Source of the DNA: Staphylococcus roterodami
GTDB taxonomy: Bacteria > Bacillota > Bacilli > Staphylococcales > Staphylococcaceae
Direction: 5' to 3'
DNA: 64,000 nt
Assembly (NCBI GenBank): GCA_022493055.1
Contig: CP092781.1
Span: forward strand, 2,542,001-2,606,000
Positions 30,333-39,038 of the stretch are shown here, in pieces. The notes beneath the pieces were generated by a model that worked only from the letters and a program-made list of their open reading frames with translations, did no database searches and was not told where the DNA came from. The position numbers were made by a program, and so were the translations under genes. Every line of letters starts with the position of its first letter. Position 1 is the first letter of the stretch.

Positions 30333-31657
30333 TACATCATCCCATCAATCTGGCTCGCTAACATTTGGTCATTAGAAACAATCGCTTCGATACTCTGTTT
30401 AATTTTTGCGATATAGCCATTACAATTTTTATAAACATCATTTAATTTCTTTATCTTATCATCAATTTTTCTTTTAGGATCTGTTTCAAGTTTACTTTCA
30501 TACGCACCACCTTTTCTTAATTCATCTATAACCTCTGCAGAGGTCAATTTTTCACCAATTTCATTTCCAACTTTTTGCGCTTTTTTCCAGTTGTCTCCAA
30601 ATTTATGTGCCATCACATGATACATTTTTTTTAAATGTTGACTTTCTTCATTCACTAATTGATTTAAGCCTTCGGCAATGGTTAGTGCTGTTAAAGCTTC
30701 TAATAATTGTTGTTGGGAGGAAGAGAGTGATCCACCCGTTGTTTGAATCCAATTCGCTCTTAACGTCTCTACTTTATGTAATCTATGCCTCGTTTGTTTA
30801 CGAACGGATTTTAATGATTTATTATTTTCGTCTTGATAGCCTTTAACTTTGTTTAATTCCGCTAAGATTATAGCCTGTGTTCCGCTTATTAAAAAACCAC
30901 TCATTGAATGGCCTTCTCCATTTTTAATTACTATTTTTTCTCCAGCAGTTTCATATAAATGATTGCGGACATCTGCATCTAATTCGTCTTCATCAGACAC
31001 GAATCTTACAATGTGACCATCGTACTTTTCAATCAATTTTTTAAGTTCTTCTTGATCGGCATAAAGGCCACTCACATCTTTGATCGCTAATGGCGCTGGA
31101 TTATACACAACGATATGTTTAATATTATTACTCATACCTAAAATCATCGCATCTCTACCGCCCAGCGAATGTCCCGTAATAATATCAATATCATAGTCTT
31201 TTTTGATATTTTTGATAAAGTCTTGGGTATTTTTATAATGTGGATCTTTATCTGTGACGGAATGAAGGCCAATATTGAAATCGGCCCCAATGTCCTTTCG
31301 CGTTTCACTCGCATCTCTATTGTCTTGAGAAGAGGCAATACCCAATGTTTTTTTAAATATGGCGTCTTTGTGTACATTAGTACCTGTCATACCTAAAGTC
31401 ACTTTGCCAGTGTCTTCATTTTTAAAAGCCGTCGTAGTCGTACCAGTGTTTGGGTCAGTAAAACTTTTTAAGTATGTCAAGTTTTTAGGAAAACTATCAT
31501 GTTTTTTTAAGTCTTGAAATTGATCATTAATTCTTCCATCAGTCAATCCATTATTGTTCGCGTTCTCAATTTCATAGCTGATTTTAGATATTGCACTAGT
31601 TTCTTCGGAATTACTTGTTATATTACCATGTTGAATTTCATAATCCTTTTTCACCAT
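30332..31657 (-). CDS. tslA: type VII-secreted lipase toxin with reversed domain order (TslA)
   Basis: A 441-residue protein. Residues about 60-260 form an alpha/beta-hydrolase of the class 3 lipase type with nucleophile elbow TGHSLGG (Ser164), Asp in SDEDELDAD (222-227) and His250 in GEGHSMSG. Residues about 270-441 are helical and LXG-like. Most LXG toxins put the LXG domain first; here the toxin domain is first. TslA is reported as a phospholipase toxin acting on bacterial competitors. There is no Sec signal peptide. The start overlaps the tilA stop. Confidence 0.9.
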   Translation of the reverse strand: MVKKDYEIQHGNITSNSEETSAISKISYEIENANNNGLTDGRINDQFQDLKKHDSFPKNLTYLKSFTDPNTGTTTTAFKNEDTGKVTLGMTGTNVHKDAIFKKTLGIASSQDNRDASETRKDIGADFNIGLHSVTDKDPHYKNTQDFIKNIKKDYDIDIITGHSLGGRDAMILGMSNNIKHIVVYNPAPLAIKDVSGLYADQEELKKLIEKYDGHIVRFVSDEDELDADVRNHLYETAGEKIVIKNGEGHSMSGFLISGTQAIILAELNKVKGYQDENNKSLKSVRKQTRHRLHKVETLRANWIQTTGGSLSSSQQQLLEALTALTIAEGLNQLVNEESQHLKKMYHVMAHKFGDNWKKAQKVGNEIGEKLTSAEVIDELRKGGAYESKLETDPKRKIDDKIKKLNDVYKNCNGYIAKIKQSIEAIVSNDQMLASQIDGMM

Positions 31658-32442
31658 TATTTATCACGCTCTGTCGGTTTAAAATTAATACTATCCGTAA
31701 AGTAAATATTCTCTTCTTTACTTGTCACAAAAGAAAACTCTAAATTTTTATGTCCTATAGATGATCCTTTTAAATCGCCATCGCCTTTAATTATTAATTT
31801 TGGAGCTTTCTTAGTAGGTATATCATACCTCTTCCTAAGTTGCTTAACATTATAGTCATTGTTACTCAATTGATATTCTGCCGAATAACTAGGTACATTT
31901 GGATTATATGAAATATCACCATCTTTATAATCATTAATATCTTTAAAGTCACCGTATTGTACAAAGAATTTAAAGTTTTCGATTTCTTTTCTTAATTTAT
32001 CATCTGTTATCGGTTTGGTTGGGATAATTTTATTATGCTCCATTTTGACTGGATATTCTTTTTCTTTACTACGTGAGTATCCTTTTTTATCTTCCCATAA
32101 TTCTCTCACAATAAATTCACCTTTTGTCGTTCTGGTATTGCGGTCTACATACAGGACCAAGCCTCTGGATTCCATATTCTTTCCATTTGTTTCTATTGTC
32201 ATTTTAGAGTGAATTATCCAAGTACCTTTATCATCCTTTTCAAACTCTTGATCTCGAAAGCCTTCTTTATCATAAAAGTCTTCAAGATTTTTGGTTGGAT
32301 ATAAACTCAATGTTTTGTTGAAATTTTCTTTAATTTGTTTATCTTTACTACTTTCTTCTTTTTTCATTCCGCAACCCCCTATAAAAACAGATAGTATTAT
32401 CAAGCATAGACACAATTTTAACTTTTTTGAATGAATCATCAT
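31657..32442 (-). CDS. tilA: TslA immunity lipoprotein, DUF576 (TilA)
   Basis: A 261-residue DUF576 lipoprotein with an intact lipobox (FIGGC, Cys24), then the family core [25 protein letters not shown]-like [17 protein letters not shown] and [14 protein letters not shown]. It is anchored on the outside of the membrane, where it blocks the secreted TslA lipase. Its stop overlaps the tslA start by one base, so immunity is made before toxin. It is the only one of the three full DUF576 genes here that keeps the lipidation Cys. Confidence 0.88.
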   Translation of the reverse strand: MMIHSKKLKLCLCLIILSVFIGGCGMKKEESSKDKQIKENFNKTLSLYPTKNLEDFYDKEGFRDQEFEKDDKGTWIIHSKMTIETNGKNMESRGLVLYVDRNTRTTKGEFIVRELWEDKKGYSRSKEKEYPVKMEHNKIIPTKPITDDKLRKEIENFKFFVQYGDFKDINDYKDGDISYNPNVPSYSAEYQLSNNDYNVKQLRKRYDIPTKKAPKLIIKGDGDLKGSSIGHKNLEFSFVTSKEENIYFTDSINFKPTERDK

Positions 32443-32671
32443 TTCTCCACCTTACATTTTTAATACTGACTCAATCTTTAATTTATGCAACAAAAAAATA
32501 TTTTGAACAAATGAATTTAATTATAAATATTTTGTATTCCAAAACTTCTTATAAGAATTATAAAACAATTAAATCAAAAGATAAAGTTGGTATGATTTAC
32601 CATAAATTCCAGGAATTATCTTTTACCTAATTAGAGCTTTATGAAAATTTAATTCCAAACTTCTATTAACC

Positions 32672-32834
32672 CTATTCTGTATGTTTGAAATTAATACTAT
32701 CAGAAAAATACACGTTTTCTTCTTTATTTCTTATAAAGTTAAATTCAAATTCTTTAGAACCTACGGATGAGCCTTTTAAATCGCCATCGCTTTCATACAG
32801 TTTGGAGTCATATTTTCCAATTGTAAATAACGAC
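32672..32834 (-). pseudogene. DUF576 C-terminal remnant, right copy
   Basis: About 54 codons on the minus strand include [20 protein letters not shown] and [14 protein letters not shown] and end NFKHTE-stop (TAG at 32672-32674). It has no start. It is homologous to the left remnant (29270-29452), but its ending follows the 28381-29157 gene instead. Confidence 0.8.
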
Positions 32835-32879
32835 TAGATAATATATGGTTCAGAAACATCAAAAATTTATGCTTCCAAA

Positions 32880-32919
32880 AGCAAAAAGAAAGTTAAGCAA
32901 TTTTTGTTTGCCTAACTTC
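32880..32919 (-). terminator. terminator of the methyltransferase gene
   Basis: GAAAGTTAAGCAA / TTGCCTAACTTC stem with TTCTTTTTG on the minus strand, about 45 bases after the methyltransferase stop. It corresponds to the terminator stem in the left direct repeat. Confidence 0.75.
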
Positions 32920-32961
32920 CTTTATTGAATGTATTAGTCCGATTTGACAGAGGGGGGGAAT

Positions 32962-34170
32962 TTATTTCAGAGTATAATACTCTTTACCTACATTACTTTT
33001 CATTACTTTTTTATATTCTTCTTCAGTTATAAAGTTGATTTTATGTTTTCTTATAAATTTATTAAGATCGTTTTCACTATCAAAGCCATTTAAAATATAG
33101 CTTTCTCCTTCAAATCTACCAATCATTTTAGTATATAAAAGAACATATTTAGATTTAATATCCAGTTTAAACACAGGCAACTCACTATTATCTAATGATT
33201 CAGCTATATTTTCTGCAATCCTTTTAACAACAGGTACCACTACACTATTACCTGCTTGTTTATATAATTGACCATTAGACATGCTATCAGGTAACTTGAA
33301 GCTTTCAGGGAATCCTTGGACTGAAAATGTCTCTCGTGGCGTTAACTTTCTTATTCCAAATTTAGATTTGATTAATGGTACATTATGCCCACCAGTCCCC
33401 ATGTTTGCCGTCAAAGTTGGGACTACTCCAGATTTATTAGCTCTAACATACCTTCTTCTCCATTGATAAATTAGATTACTGTCCTTCATTTCTTTTTCTA
33501 GTTCGTCATAAAAAGGTTGCTTATTCATCCTATAATAATAACGTTCATCTATTTCACTTTCGAAGTTTATAATATCTTTTATGCCCGTCTTTAAATCTAT
33601 CTTTTCAGGGAATTCGAATAAATCAAAAGCCTTTCGACACTTAAACCCAACAATATATATGCGTTCTCTATTTTGAGGTATGTCCCCGTAATCTTTAGCA
33701 TTAAGTACTTTCCATTTTATAAAATATCCATTCAAAGTTAGGGCTTCTTTTATTACTTTAAATGTGTTTCCATGATCATGTGTGACCATATTTTTTACAT
33801 TCTCAATAAATATTGCTTGTGGTGACTTCTCATTAATAAACCTTAACAACTCAAAAAATAAATCTCCTCTTTCATCTTCAAATCCCTTTTGATATCCAGC
33901 AATGCTAAATGCCTGGCATGGAAACCCACCTACTATAACATCAGACATAGGAATTTCACTCGTTTTAACATCATGGATATCTCTGCAATCTAAACTTACA
34001 TTATTGAAATTATTTTCATATGTTATTTGTGCATTTTTATCAAATTCATTGGCGTACACCACTCTGAACTTGTTAGTTTGATGAAAACCTAACTCAATTC
34101 CTCCGACACCGCTAAAAAATGCTGCAAGAGAATACTTAGAGGCATCATTAGAACTTACAGAATCAGTCAT
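32962..34170 (-). CDS. DNA (cytosine-5)-methyltransferase, type II R-M
   Basis: A 402-residue C5-cytosine methyltransferase with the family motifs in order: FSGVGGIELGF (I), GGFPCQAFS with catalytic Cys (IV), FIENV (VI), QNRERIYIVGF (VIII), a target-recognition region containing RRRYVRANKSGVVPTL, and KQAGNSVVVPVV (X). It should methylate the site cut by the neighbouring endonuclease; the recognition sequence cannot be read from sequence. I start at ATG 34170; another ATG at 34176 almost touches the AGGTAG. It has its own promoter in the gap to the upstream gene. Confidence 0.9.
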   Translation of the reverse strand: MTDSVSSNDASKYSLAAFFSGVGGIELGFHQTNKFRVVYANEFDKNAQITYENNFNNVSLDCRDIHDVKTSEIPMSDVIVGGFPCQAFSIAGYQKGFEDERGDLFFELLRFINEKSPQAIFIENVKNMVTHDHGNTFKVIKEALTLNGYFIKWKVLNAKDYGDIPQNRERIYIVGFKCRKAFDLFEFPEKIDLKTGIKDIINFESEIDERYYYRMNKQPFYDELEKEMKDSNLIYQWRRRYVRANKSGVVPTLTANMGTGGHNVPLIKSKFGIRKLTPRETFSVQGFPESFKLPDSMSNGQLYKQAGNSVVVPVVKRIAENIAESLDNSELPVFKLDIKSKYVLLYTKMIGRFEGESYILNGFDSENDLNKFIRKHKINFITEEEYKKVMKSNVGKEYYTLK

Positions 34171-34204
34171 GTACATCTACCTACTTTCATTAAGTTATTT
34201 CAAG

Positions 34205-34213
34205 ATTATACCA
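34205..34213 (-). promoter_or_regulatory. extended -10 promoter of the methyltransferase gene
   Basis: On the minus strand TGGTATAAT (TGn plus consensus TATAAT) lies about 30 bases before the methyltransferase start, inside the 69-base gap after the endonuclease gene. No good -35 is seen. A palindrome ACATATGT lies about 20 bases upstream of it. Confidence 0.6.
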
Positions 34214-34239
34214 CACTATCTTATATACGTACATATGTT

Positions 34240-35832
34240 CTATTTTCCGACCCAACCAATTACATCATCTGGTGGATTTTCAATATCTATCCATATAAAT
34301 TCTAATCCTATAGTTCCATCTTTAAATTTTATTAACCGTATTCCATTAATACCTATATCATTAAGTTTATCTCCTGTTAATATTTCTCTTGGTGCTAGTT
34401 GGAAAACACCTTGTAGTATCCATTCACCTAAAATTTGCTGGTTTTTATACGATTGAATACTCTTTCCTGCATCTTGATTAATATAAGCTTCTATAACATC
34501 TCCTGATGATAAAAACTTTAGTTTAAATGTTCTATCTTCTTTAGGCAAAAGCAATTTGGAAGAATTCACTTTAAACCTTCCTATATCATGGCCAAAAAAA
34601 TCAGGGTTACTTTCATGAAATTTTTTCGAATTAGGAATCGGAATATACATTTCTCTAATAGGTCTATAAATTAATTTTTCAACTTCTTCAATTAGATCGA
34701 TATTTTTCATTTCTACTAATAGTTCACTTAATTCATCTCTAATTTTCATCATTATTTCTTTTTCCTCATCAGTAGACCACTTCTTAAGTAAAACTTCTTC
34801 CAATAATTTCTTCACTTTTTTTATTTTTTCTTCATTAACCTTAGATTTATATTCATCATAAATTTTATTAATTCTTTTTGCTCTAGTACTTAAGCCTAAT
34901 TTGGATCCTCCATTAAATGCGTTGAATCCTGAGTTAGTTGGTATATTTCCATTTTCATCATAAATAACCCAACTAATAGTTTTTAATATCTCTTCATCTT
35001 TATATTTTTTCTCTAAAACCCCTTGGTTCACTTGCTCATTTAGTTTTTCAAATAAATCAAATGGATCATTAATATAATTTACATCCCATGACTCCACAAC
35101 TATATCTCTATTATTAAATGCCATATACAATTGACTATCAGCTGACGTATATTTATATTCATGATTATTATCAGTAAATTTAAAATTTGTTGGATTATTT
35201 TTGGTAGTGGCTCCTATAATTTCTAAGTTATCAATATCAATTGGTTTATAATCAGTTTCTCCAACATGTATTTGAGGCTTTTGACCTTTCTTTGAAGGCA
35301 TTAAAACATGGTATACCGCTTCAACAGTATTATCCGTCCCTTTGAAACCTTTTATTTGTTCTTTTGATGACTCTATTCTAGCATTTCTAAGTCTAGCTAT
35401 TTTAATTGCTAACTCTTTATATAAATATTCATTAATTTCATTGGCTTCTTCCTTTGAGTTAACCATTTGTGCATTTTTTTGAATCTTATTTAAAATACGT
35501 CCCCAATTATCGAACTGACTATTTTTCTTAAATTGTGCTATTTTTTGATCACCAGACGTTATTCCAAACGATTTTATACCAACTAAGTATTTATGTTTAT
35601 CATCTAATAACAGTGAGGCATCATATGATGTATTCGCAATATCTTCACCAATTGCACCAAAAGCTCTTTGAAAAACGGTTTCTTGAAATTTCGAGTTCAC
35701 TATTGGCGCAACTATATCTTCCTCGCCTTCTTTCGACTCATTTTTTTGCGAAAAAGCCTCACTCAAACTTGCAAAGTTAGTAATTAATTTTCTATATGTT
35801 TTTTTATCTTCATCCTTCAAGTTTGACCACAT
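34240..35832 (-). CDS. putative type II restriction endonuclease
   Basis: A 530-residue protein with no family I recognise with certainty. It lies directly upstream of a C5 methyltransferase on the same strand, the usual arrangement for a restriction partner. Near the N-terminus, SYDASLLLDDKHKYLVGIKSFG (Asp71 ... Lys87) looks like a PD-(D/E)xK core in which the acidic residue before xK is replaced by Gly. The middle and end are Lys/Glu-rich. I start at ATG 35832, 10 bases after AAGGGTGG; the frame extends to 35883 without a ribosome site. Its very AT-rich codons suggest horizontal transfer. Confidence 0.65.
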   Translation of the reverse strand: MWSNLKDEDKKTYRKLITNFASLSEAFSQKNESKEGEEDIVAPIVNSKFQETVFQRAFGAIGEDIANTSYDASLLLDDKHKYLVGIKSFGITSGDQKIAQFKKNSQFDNWGRILNKIQKNAQMVNSKEEANEINEYLYKELAIKIARLRNARIESSKEQIKGFKGTDNTVEAVYHVLMPSKKGQKPQIHVGETDYKPIDIDNLEIIGATTKNNPTNFKFTDNNHEYKYTSADSQLYMAFNNRDIVVESWDVNYINDPFDLFEKLNEQVNQGVLEKKYKDEEILKTISWVIYDENGNIPTNSGFNAFNGGSKLGLSTRAKRINKIYDEYKSKVNEEKIKKVKKLLEEVLLKKWSTDEEKEIMMKIRDELSELLVEMKNIDLIEEVEKLIYRPIREMYIPIPNSKKFHESNPDFFGHDIGRFKVNSSKLLLPKEDRTFKLKFLSSGDVIEAYINQDAGKSIQSYKNQQILGEWILQGVFQLAPREILTGDKLNDIGINGIRLIKFKDGTIGLEFIWIDIENPPDDVIGWVGK

Positions 35833-36090
35833 GCTATAACAACCACCCTTGTTTAAATCATTAAATTCTTCACTTATTATCAATTATACATTATAAAAAT
35901 TTATTGAACGCTCTACTCCATGCATTTTCATACACATCTATTATATAATACTTGTGAAAAGTATTGTCTTGGGGCTGTGTTTTTTTACTTTTGGGGCGTA
36001 TTTCTTTATAATTCATTACATAAATGTAAGGGCTTTAGTTTTCATGTTTTATTAAGTCTAACTGAGATTTTGAAAGGATGTTTAGCAACA

Positions 36091-37731
36091 ATGGATAAAG
36101 AGTTATGGATAGAAAGAGCTAATGATAGTTTAGTTAAACATTTTTATGAGCAGCAATCTGACATTGAACAGCGAGAAGGTTTTGAAAGTAAATTAACGTT
36201 TGGTACTGCGGGTATACGCGGAAAATTCGGTCTTGGTGAAGGTCGACTTAATAAGTTTACTATTGAAAAATTGGCATTAGGTTTAGCGCGTTATTTAAAT
36301 GCCCAAACAAACAATCCAACAATAGTCATTCATTATGATATTAGACATCTTTCAACTGAATTCGCCCAAATCATTGCTAATGTATTAGCAAACCATCAAA
36401 TAACAGTTTATTTACCTGATACATATAAAACGACACCGGAATTATCGTTCGCGGTGCGCAATCTTAATACTACTGCCGGCATTATGATTACAGCAAGTCA
36501 TAATCCGAAAGACTATAACGGCATTAAAGTATATGGTTCTGATGGTGCGCAACTATCAACAGATGCATCAGAACTTGTAAGTCGCTATATTGAAGACGTT
36601 GGCGATCCATTACAGATTGATACATCTTTTTCAAAACACAATTCATCATATATCAAACCGTTACCTAAATCTGTAACAGAAAATTATATCAAACATGTTC
36701 AAAATATGATTGGTTATATTCCTAAATCTGATTTACAAGTTGTGTTCACTAGTTTACATGGTACGAGTGTTCCAATTGTACCTGAGTTATTAAAGTCATT
36801 GAATTTCAACCAATTTAATCTTGTTGAATCACAATGTAAACCTGACCCAAATTTTAGTTCAGTTCAAAGTGCTAATCCTGAAGACCATCGTGCTTTTGAT
36901 CAAGCAGTCGAGCTGGCTCATAAAAATGATGCTGATTTATTAATATGTACTGATCCTGATGCAGATCGACTTGGTATTGCTGTGCGTGATGTCCATGGTC
37001 AAATCACATATTTTAATGGTAACCAAATTGGCGCGCTGTTACTTAATTATCGCATTCAACAAACGTCTCAATTACGTCATCGCTTAATGATTCAATCCAT
37101 TGTAAGTAGTGAGTTAACAAAGTCATTAGCACGCTATAATAATGTTGAATACAAAGAGGTACTGACTGGATTTAAATTTATTGCTCAGGAAATAAGACAA
37201 CTGGATAATCATCAAAATATGATTTTCGCATTTGAAGAAAGTTACGGTTTTCTATCGGAGCCTTTTGTACGCGATAAAGACGCCGTACAAATTGTGCCAC
37301 TCATTATAAAATATGCTTCTGAGTTAAAATTATATGGCAAAACATTGAAAGATGAATTAGAAATGATTTATCAAACAGTTGGAAGACACGAAGATACCTT
37401 GTTTTCACATACGCTAGAAGGATTAGAAGGCAAGAAAAAAATTGAATCAATTATGACACATTTCCGTTCAAATCCACCTCAAGAAATTCAAGGACTGAAA
37501 GTGAAAGCAATTGAAGATTATTTAACTAGCAAGGTTTATCATTTGGATAAAGATACAACTTCAGGTATTGATTCTCCTAAATCAAATGTTATTCGTGTCT
37601 TATTTGACGAAGGTTTTATTGCTTTACGTCCTTCTGGTACTGAACCTAAAATTAAATTATATGTGTCGTTAAAATGTCCGAATTTTAATGATGTTGCTCA
37701 AAAAATAAATGCTATGATATTTAACCAATAA
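36091..37731 (+). CDS. pgcA: alpha-phosphoglucomutase
   Basis: A 546-residue enzyme that interconverts glucose 6-phosphate and glucose 1-phosphate for UDP-glucose, glycolipid anchor and teichoic acid synthesis. Active-site motifs are ITASHNPKDYNG (phosphoserine), TDPDADRLG (metal), FAFEESYGF (sugar) and RPSGTEPKIK (phosphate). I start at ATG 36091 with AAAGGATG upstream. The frame runs back to 35920, but those residues do not fit the family. The product feeds GalU, encoded 3 kb downstream. Confidence 0.95.
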   Translation: MDKELWIERANDSLVKHFYEQQSDIEQREGFESKLTFGTAGIRGKFGLGEGRLNKFTIEKLALGLARYLNAQTNNPTIVIHYDIRHLSTEFAQIIANVLANHQITVYLPDTYKTTPELSFAVRNLNTTAGIMITASHNPKDYNGIKVYGSDGAQLSTDASELVSRYIEDVGDPLQIDTSFSKHNSSYIKPLPKSVTENYIKHVQNMIGYIPKSDLQVVFTSLHGTSVPIVPELLKSLNFNQFNLVESQCKPDPNFSSVQSANPEDHRAFDQAVELAHKNDADLLICTDPDADRLGIAVRDVHGQITYFNGNQIGALLLNYRIQQTSQLRHRLMIQSIVSSELTKSLARYNNVEYKEVLTGFKFIAQEIRQLDNHQNMIFAFEESYGFLSEPFVRDKDAVQIVPLIIKYASELKLYGKTLKDELEMIYQTVGRHEDTLFSHTLEGLEGKKKIESIMTHFRSNPPQEIQGLKVKAIEDYLTSKVYHLDKDTTSGIDSPKSNVIRVLFDEGFIALRPSGTEPKIKLYVSLKCPNFNDVAQKINAMIFNQ

Positions 37732-37778
37732 AAAAAAATTATGAATCGAAATATTACATTTCGCCTTATAGTAATCTG

Positions 37779-37823
37779 CCCTTTCGAAACTCGAATCCTT
37801 ATGATTCCGCTTTTTGAAGGGGC
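37779..37823 (+). terminator. terminator-like hairpin after pgcA
   Basis: GCCCTTTCGAAACTCGAATCC / GGATTCGAG... pairing: outer arms GCCC(T)TTC / GAAGGGGC and inner GAATCC / GATTCC make a long stem, followed by TAATTTG. The T-run is weak, so it may be a processing or attenuation structure. The rest of 37732-38012 is AT-rich. Confidence 0.6.
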
Positions 37824-38012
37824 TAATTTGTAATAAAATTTCAAAAGTATATCAGAAAATTAATTTTCATGTATTTTTCATTTTAAGCGGTAATAATATA
37901 ATAATTAATACCGCGACCTATTTAATTGTTTTCACGATGAAAAAGGTTTAGAATTACAAAAATAACTATTTTAAATTTAGTTACAAATATATTTTAGAAA
38001 GGATGTGAAATA

Positions 38013-38291
38013 ATGAAAGGCTCTAAACAAATACTTTTGATTATGGGCATTATCTCTTTAATTGTTTTATTTATTTTCACTTTATTTATTATGGCGCAAC
38101 TAGCCAAACATTATGAACATAAATCCGATAGTTCCGATGCGCATACTTTCAACTCATCAACCATTGTAAAACACCATACTATGTCGAAATTTATGTCACA
38201 AAATATAAGTACTCCAATTCAAAATATTACTTCTAGTCATGATATTCATCCCGTCTATTTCATGACAAATAATCAAAACTTTCTTTTTTAA
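38013..38291 (+). CDS. small membrane protein, unknown
   Basis: A 92-residue protein with one N-terminal transmembrane helix (about 8-30). A Ser/His-rich extracytoplasmic tail follows (KHYEHKSDSSDAHTFNSSTI). AAAGGATG precedes the ATG at good spacing, and the start context and hydrophobic pattern make it a credible gene. I recognise no family. It lies between pgcA and a second small membrane gene on the same strand, separated from it by a 119-base gap that contains a weak ACTGTTTTTTAG/CTAAAAGACAGT inverted repeat. Confidence 0.55.
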   Translation: MKGSKQILLIMGIISLIVLFIFTLFIMAQLAKHYEHKSDSSDAHTFNSSTIVKHHTMSKFMSQNISTPIQNITSSHDIHPVYFMTNNQNFLF

Positions 38292-38410
38292 AACCCATTC
38301 CTTTAACTAATTATTTATAAAAACGTACTGTTTTTTAGAATCATACATATAAGAGACGCGCAACCATTACTAAAAGACAGTACATTATACTCTATCAGGA
38401 AGGTGCAACA

Positions 38411-38719
38411 ATGACAGTCAACATCGTATTTAGTATCGTATTCTGCATAAGTATGGTTATATTTAGCATTTATGTCGCAATAACTAAAGATTTCACCTTA
38501 GTTTCTGGCGTAAACCAAACGACGTTTGCAGATAAACACAAAGCAAAAATTGCATATATATTTGGGCTATGCATAAGTTTGAGTGCAGTATTTTTAATGC
38601 TTACATTGCTGAGCTTTGAATATGATTATATTGTATTGGCATTCGTATTTTTAACGATAGCATTATTACTTATCTCATTATTCTATATTTGCTTTTATAA
38701 AATCACAAAATATCCATAA
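38411..38719 (+). CDS. small three-helix membrane protein (DUF3784-like)
   Basis: A 102-residue protein with three hydrophobic helices (about 4-23, 48-68, 72-95). Between the first two, TLVSGVNQTTFADKHKAKIA resembles the 'ligGyn...kdk.k.' loop of the DUF3784 family of small Firmicute membrane proteins. AGGAAGG precedes the ATG. Function unknown. The family call is tentative. Confidence 0.55.
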   Translation: MTVNIVFSIVFCISMVIFSIYVAITKDFTLVSGVNQTTFADKHKAKIAYIFGLCISLSAVFLMLTLLSFEYDYIVLAFVFLTIALLLISLFYICFYKITKYP

Positions 38720-38758
38720 ATGTTTGCGTTAAATTGAGAGTAATTTTTCGGTGCGCTG

Positions 38759-38995
38759 TCAGTAGTCAATTAATCGCGAAAAAAATACAACCTTGTACGA
38801 ATACAAAGTTGCATTAATATAGAAACATTTATGCTTTTTAATGTCACAAAATAAATTGCTTAAACTAGCTAAAATAGTCAAAATTGGTATCAAGATTACA
38901 TAAATATCATGTCCTCTAGATATTAGTATACATAATATAATTAGCGACCCTATTATAATTGCTAAATTATAAGCCAAAATAATTTTATACTTCAT
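38759..38995 (-). CDS. small two-helix membrane protein
   Basis: A 78-residue protein with two hydrophobic helices. I choose ATG 38995 (MKYKIILAYN), 6 bases after GGGAATTG. The longer frame to 39058 would overlap the MFS gene and adds basic residues without a ribosome site. It lies 43 bases after the MFS exporter and is probably co-transcribed with it. No family recognised. Confidence 0.45.
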   Translation of the reverse strand: MKYKIILAYNLAIIIGSLIILCILISRGHDIYVILIPILTILASLSNLFCDIKKHKCFYINATLYSYKVVFFSRLIDY

Positions 38996-39038
38996 TTCAA
39001 TTCCCACTTTAATAGCATTTATTAAAATTCTATAATAT

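Larger units (their letters stand above)
32672..32950. repeat. direct repeat flanking the tslA module, right copy
   Basis: Partner of 29270-29606: same gene fragment, terminator stem and TTAGTCCGATTTGACA tail in the same orientation, diverged by scattered substitutions and short indels. Recombination between the copies would remove or insert the whole immunity-toxin module. The other bases of 32443-32671 are AT-rich leader of tilA. Confidence 0.75.

Noticed and set aside
32443..32961. Insertion sequence or phage attachment site at the tslA flank
   Set aside because: The direct repeats contain gene fragments and terminators. There is no transposase, integrase or short target duplication, so recombination between paralogs is the simpler reading.
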